DNA of 64,000 bases from assembly GCA_910574835.1 (NCBI GenBank), contig CAJTDE010000026.1, positions 1 through 64,000 of the forward strand, given 5' to 3'. Below the pieces are notes generated by a model that was given only the letters and a program-made list of their open reading frames with translations, did not search any database and had not been told where the DNA came from. The DNA is from Clostridia bacterium (GTDB lineage: Bacteria; Bacillota; Clostridia; Lachnospirales; Lachnospiraceae). Position numbers and translations under genes: made by a program. Shown here in pieces: positions 62,680-64,000 of the stretch; positions within the stretch are counted from its first letter, which is position 1; each line of letters starts with the position of its first letter.

Positions 62680-62731
62680 TAGTGGGGAAATGTGATTTTT
62701 ATAGTTCATGTTTCCCCACTATAAATTTTTG
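62680..62731 (+). terminator. Terminator of the sigma/DUF4179 operon
   Basis: TAGTGGGGAAA (62680-62690) pairs with TTTCCCCACTA (62711-62721) with a short extension toward the loop, followed by TAAATTTTT. Confidence 0.8.
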
Positions 62732-62913
62732 TGATATGATAGAATAAACCAAAAGACACATACTCTTAGCTTTGGGAAGTTTCACCTGAAATCATATATA
62801 GGAAAGACGGCGATATCTTAGCTGCACATTCCGCAAATTCAGAGGAAAAAATGTGCCACAGATTATCATGGAAGGTAAAAAAGGAAAATACCGGGAGACA
62901 GGTTCTTGGCTTA

Positions 62914-62942
62914 TTGTAATTTGCCGGAAGGCTCTGTATAAT
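62914..62942 (+). promoter_or_regulatory. Promoter of the Rpn-type nuclease gene
   Basis: TTGTAA (62914-62919) and TATAAT (62937-62942) with a 17-bp spacer, 77 bp before the start. The stretch 62732-62913 shows nothing else I can name. Confidence 0.6.
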
Positions 62943-63018
62943 AGAAGTAGATAGCAGGGCTTTTGGAACATACGGAGTTTTCCGGCGGTGATTTGTTGAA
63001 AGAAAGCAGGTGGATAAA

Positions 63019-63834
63019 ATGGGAGACATGGAAACAAAGCAGACAAAATGGGAAGAATTAAGCATATCTAATGATTTCCTGTTTGGCAAGGCCATGCTGG
63101 ACGCAGAACTTTGTAAAGAATTGCTGCAGAAAATCCTTCCGGATTTGGATATTGACCATGTGGAATATCCGGAACTGCAAAAGGCAATAAAAGAGGATTT
63201 TGACGCAAAAGGCGTCAGATTGGATGTGTATGTAAATGATGGAAAAGGCACAGTATATGATATAGAAATGCAGGCTGTCACTTCAAAATACTTACCAAGA
63301 AGAACCGGATATTATCAGAGCATGATAGATTTACAGTTGGTTGATAAAGGGCAGGATTACGATACACTGAACAATAGTTACATTATCTTTATCTGCCTCT
63401 CAGACTTATTTAATAAAGGCCGTTATATGTATACTTTTGAGAATACCTGTAAAGAAGATTCGGAGGTCATATTAAATGACGGGGCAAAAAAGATTTTCTT
63501 GAATGCAGACGGAAAGAATGGAGTTATAAGCAAGGAATTAAAAGAGTTCTTAGATTATGTAGCAGGTAAACCATCAGAAGCTATATTTGTGAAGAAACTT
63601 GAATATGCCGTGGAGAAGGCGAAGAAGAATCGGGAATGGAGGCATGAGTATATGACATTGATGATGCGTGACAGAGAAAATCAGAAGATAGGCGAGATAC
63701 GTGGTAAGATTTATGAAACTATTTCTATGGGAAGAGATTATAATATTCCGGAAAAAGAAATATTAACAAGATTGCAGAGGAAATTTGACTTAACAGAAGA
63801 ACAGGCAAGGGCATATTTAAAAGAAGCAGAATAA
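63019..63834 (+). CDS. Rpn/PD-(D/E)XK nuclease-family protein (transposase-like)
   Basis: A 271-residue member of the PD-(D/E)XK family related to Rpn recombination-promoting nucleases. The start NDFLFGKAMLD, the active-site region GVRLDVYVND followed by YDIEMQ (Asp and Glu-x-Gln forming the nuclease core), and RRTGYYQSMIDLQL are family features. The C-terminus is a charged helix ending in EEQARAYLKEAE. ATG 63019 with AGGTGG 7 nt upstream is favoured over GTG 63010. Such genes are often multicopy in Lachnospiraceae; mobility or phage-response roles are suspected. Confidence 0.85.
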   Translation: MGDMETKQTKWEELSISNDFLFGKAMLDAELCKELLQKILPDLDIDHVEYPELQKAIKEDFDAKGVRLDVYVNDGKGTVYDIEMQAVTSKYLPRRTGYYQSMIDLQLVDKGQDYDTLNNSYIIFICLSDLFNKGRYMYTFENTCKEDSEVILNDGAKKIFLNADGKNGVISKELKEFLDYVAGKPSEAIFVKKLEYAVEKAKKNREWRHEYMTLMMRDRENQKIGEIRGKIYETISMGRDYNIPEKEILTRLQRKFDLTEEQARAYLKEAE

Positions 63835-64000
63835 TATGTACTTGCGATTTGGGGGCGGGACATATCATTGTTCTGCCTGTTTTGAATAATACTATGTATG
63901 ATATGTATGGGTACATACAGAAACCGCCGCTCATAAAAACTTGAGAAAATACTCTTGTCAAGTAAAACCTATGCTCAATATATAGAGGGTGTAAGAAAAT
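63835..64000. other. AT-rich 3' edge with no gene seen
   Basis: No supportable ORF. ACTTGA (63938-63943) faces TCAAGT (63957-63962) as a short inverted repeat, and the last bases AGAGGGTGTAAGAAAAT could be the tip of an insertion-sequence end, but the window stops there. Confidence 0.25.

Noticed and set aside
63938-64000. Insertion-sequence terminal repeat at the window end
   Set aside because: Only the last 17 bases look IS-like and there is no transposase to support it.
1-64000. CRISPR array, tRNA or rRNA genes
   Set aside because: No regularly spaced repeats and no cloverleaf or rRNA-like sequence were noticed in any intergenic region.

Overview
The window looks like a chromosomal segment of a gut-type Lachnospiraceae (Clostridium cluster XIVa) Firmicute. 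The evidence is low-GC Gram-positive style ribosome binding sites (AGGAGG), sigma-A promoters, lipoprotein-type solute-binding proteins, YesM/YesN-type two-component genes, CarD, DUF1292, an ECF sigma/DUF4179 pair and many carbohydrate-uptake operons. No rRNA, tRNA or CRISPR array is visible. Most of the window is sugar or sugar-acid catabolism, each block with its own regulator.

Layout. 0.3-5.6 kb: SIS isomerase, HAD phosphatase and Gfo/Idh/MocA oxidoreductase, followed by a LevR/MtlR-type regulator whose GAFTGA loop is missing. 5.7-10.2 kb: an AraC regulator divergent from a sucrose PTS (IIBCA) and sucrose-6-phosphate hydrolase. 10.3-12.3 kb: an AT-rich patch with broken RhuM and KilA-N genes and small unknown proteins. 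12.5-18.9 kb: hybrid histidine kinase, DUF362 protein, GH3 beta-N-acetylhexosaminidase and CarD. 18.9-28.9 kb: SorC regulator divergent from a seven-gene operon holding a glycerate 2-kinase-like protein (DUF4147/MOFRL), a complete Liv-type ABC transporter, a divergent enolase paralogue and a LarA-like nickel-pincer racemase; this is my best candidate for an undescribed pathway. 29-31 kb: DUF1292 protein and an FGGY kinase. 31-37.2 kb: LacI regulator with two perfect 16-bp operators, an AnmK/levoglucosan-kinase-like anhydrosugar kinase and an Rbs-type ABC importer. 37.4-45.3 kb: a second, more GC-rich Mgl/Rbs-type importer with a YesM/YesN kinase-regulator pair and an extra binding lipoprotein.

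45.3-55.7 kb is more housekeeping-like: hybrid kinase, YdcF protein, a conserved unknown protein, AEC transporter, a tiny gene flanked by inverted repeats, malic enzyme, LuxS, MgtE behind a long leader, and TrpRS. 55.8-60.1 kb: DeoR regulator, ascorbate-family PTS IIC and IIB, and a cytoplasmic Cys-type sulfatase, with repeated operator-like palindromes. A 197-bp near-perfect giant hairpin (60085-60281) follows, then ECF sigma/anti-sigma genes and an Rpn-type PD-(D/E)XK nuclease.

The common theme is capture and first-step processing of host- or diet-derived glycans and acids: sucrose, anhydrosugars, sulfated sugars and a hydroxy acid. All functions are read from the sequence and from remembered family motifs; no database search was run.
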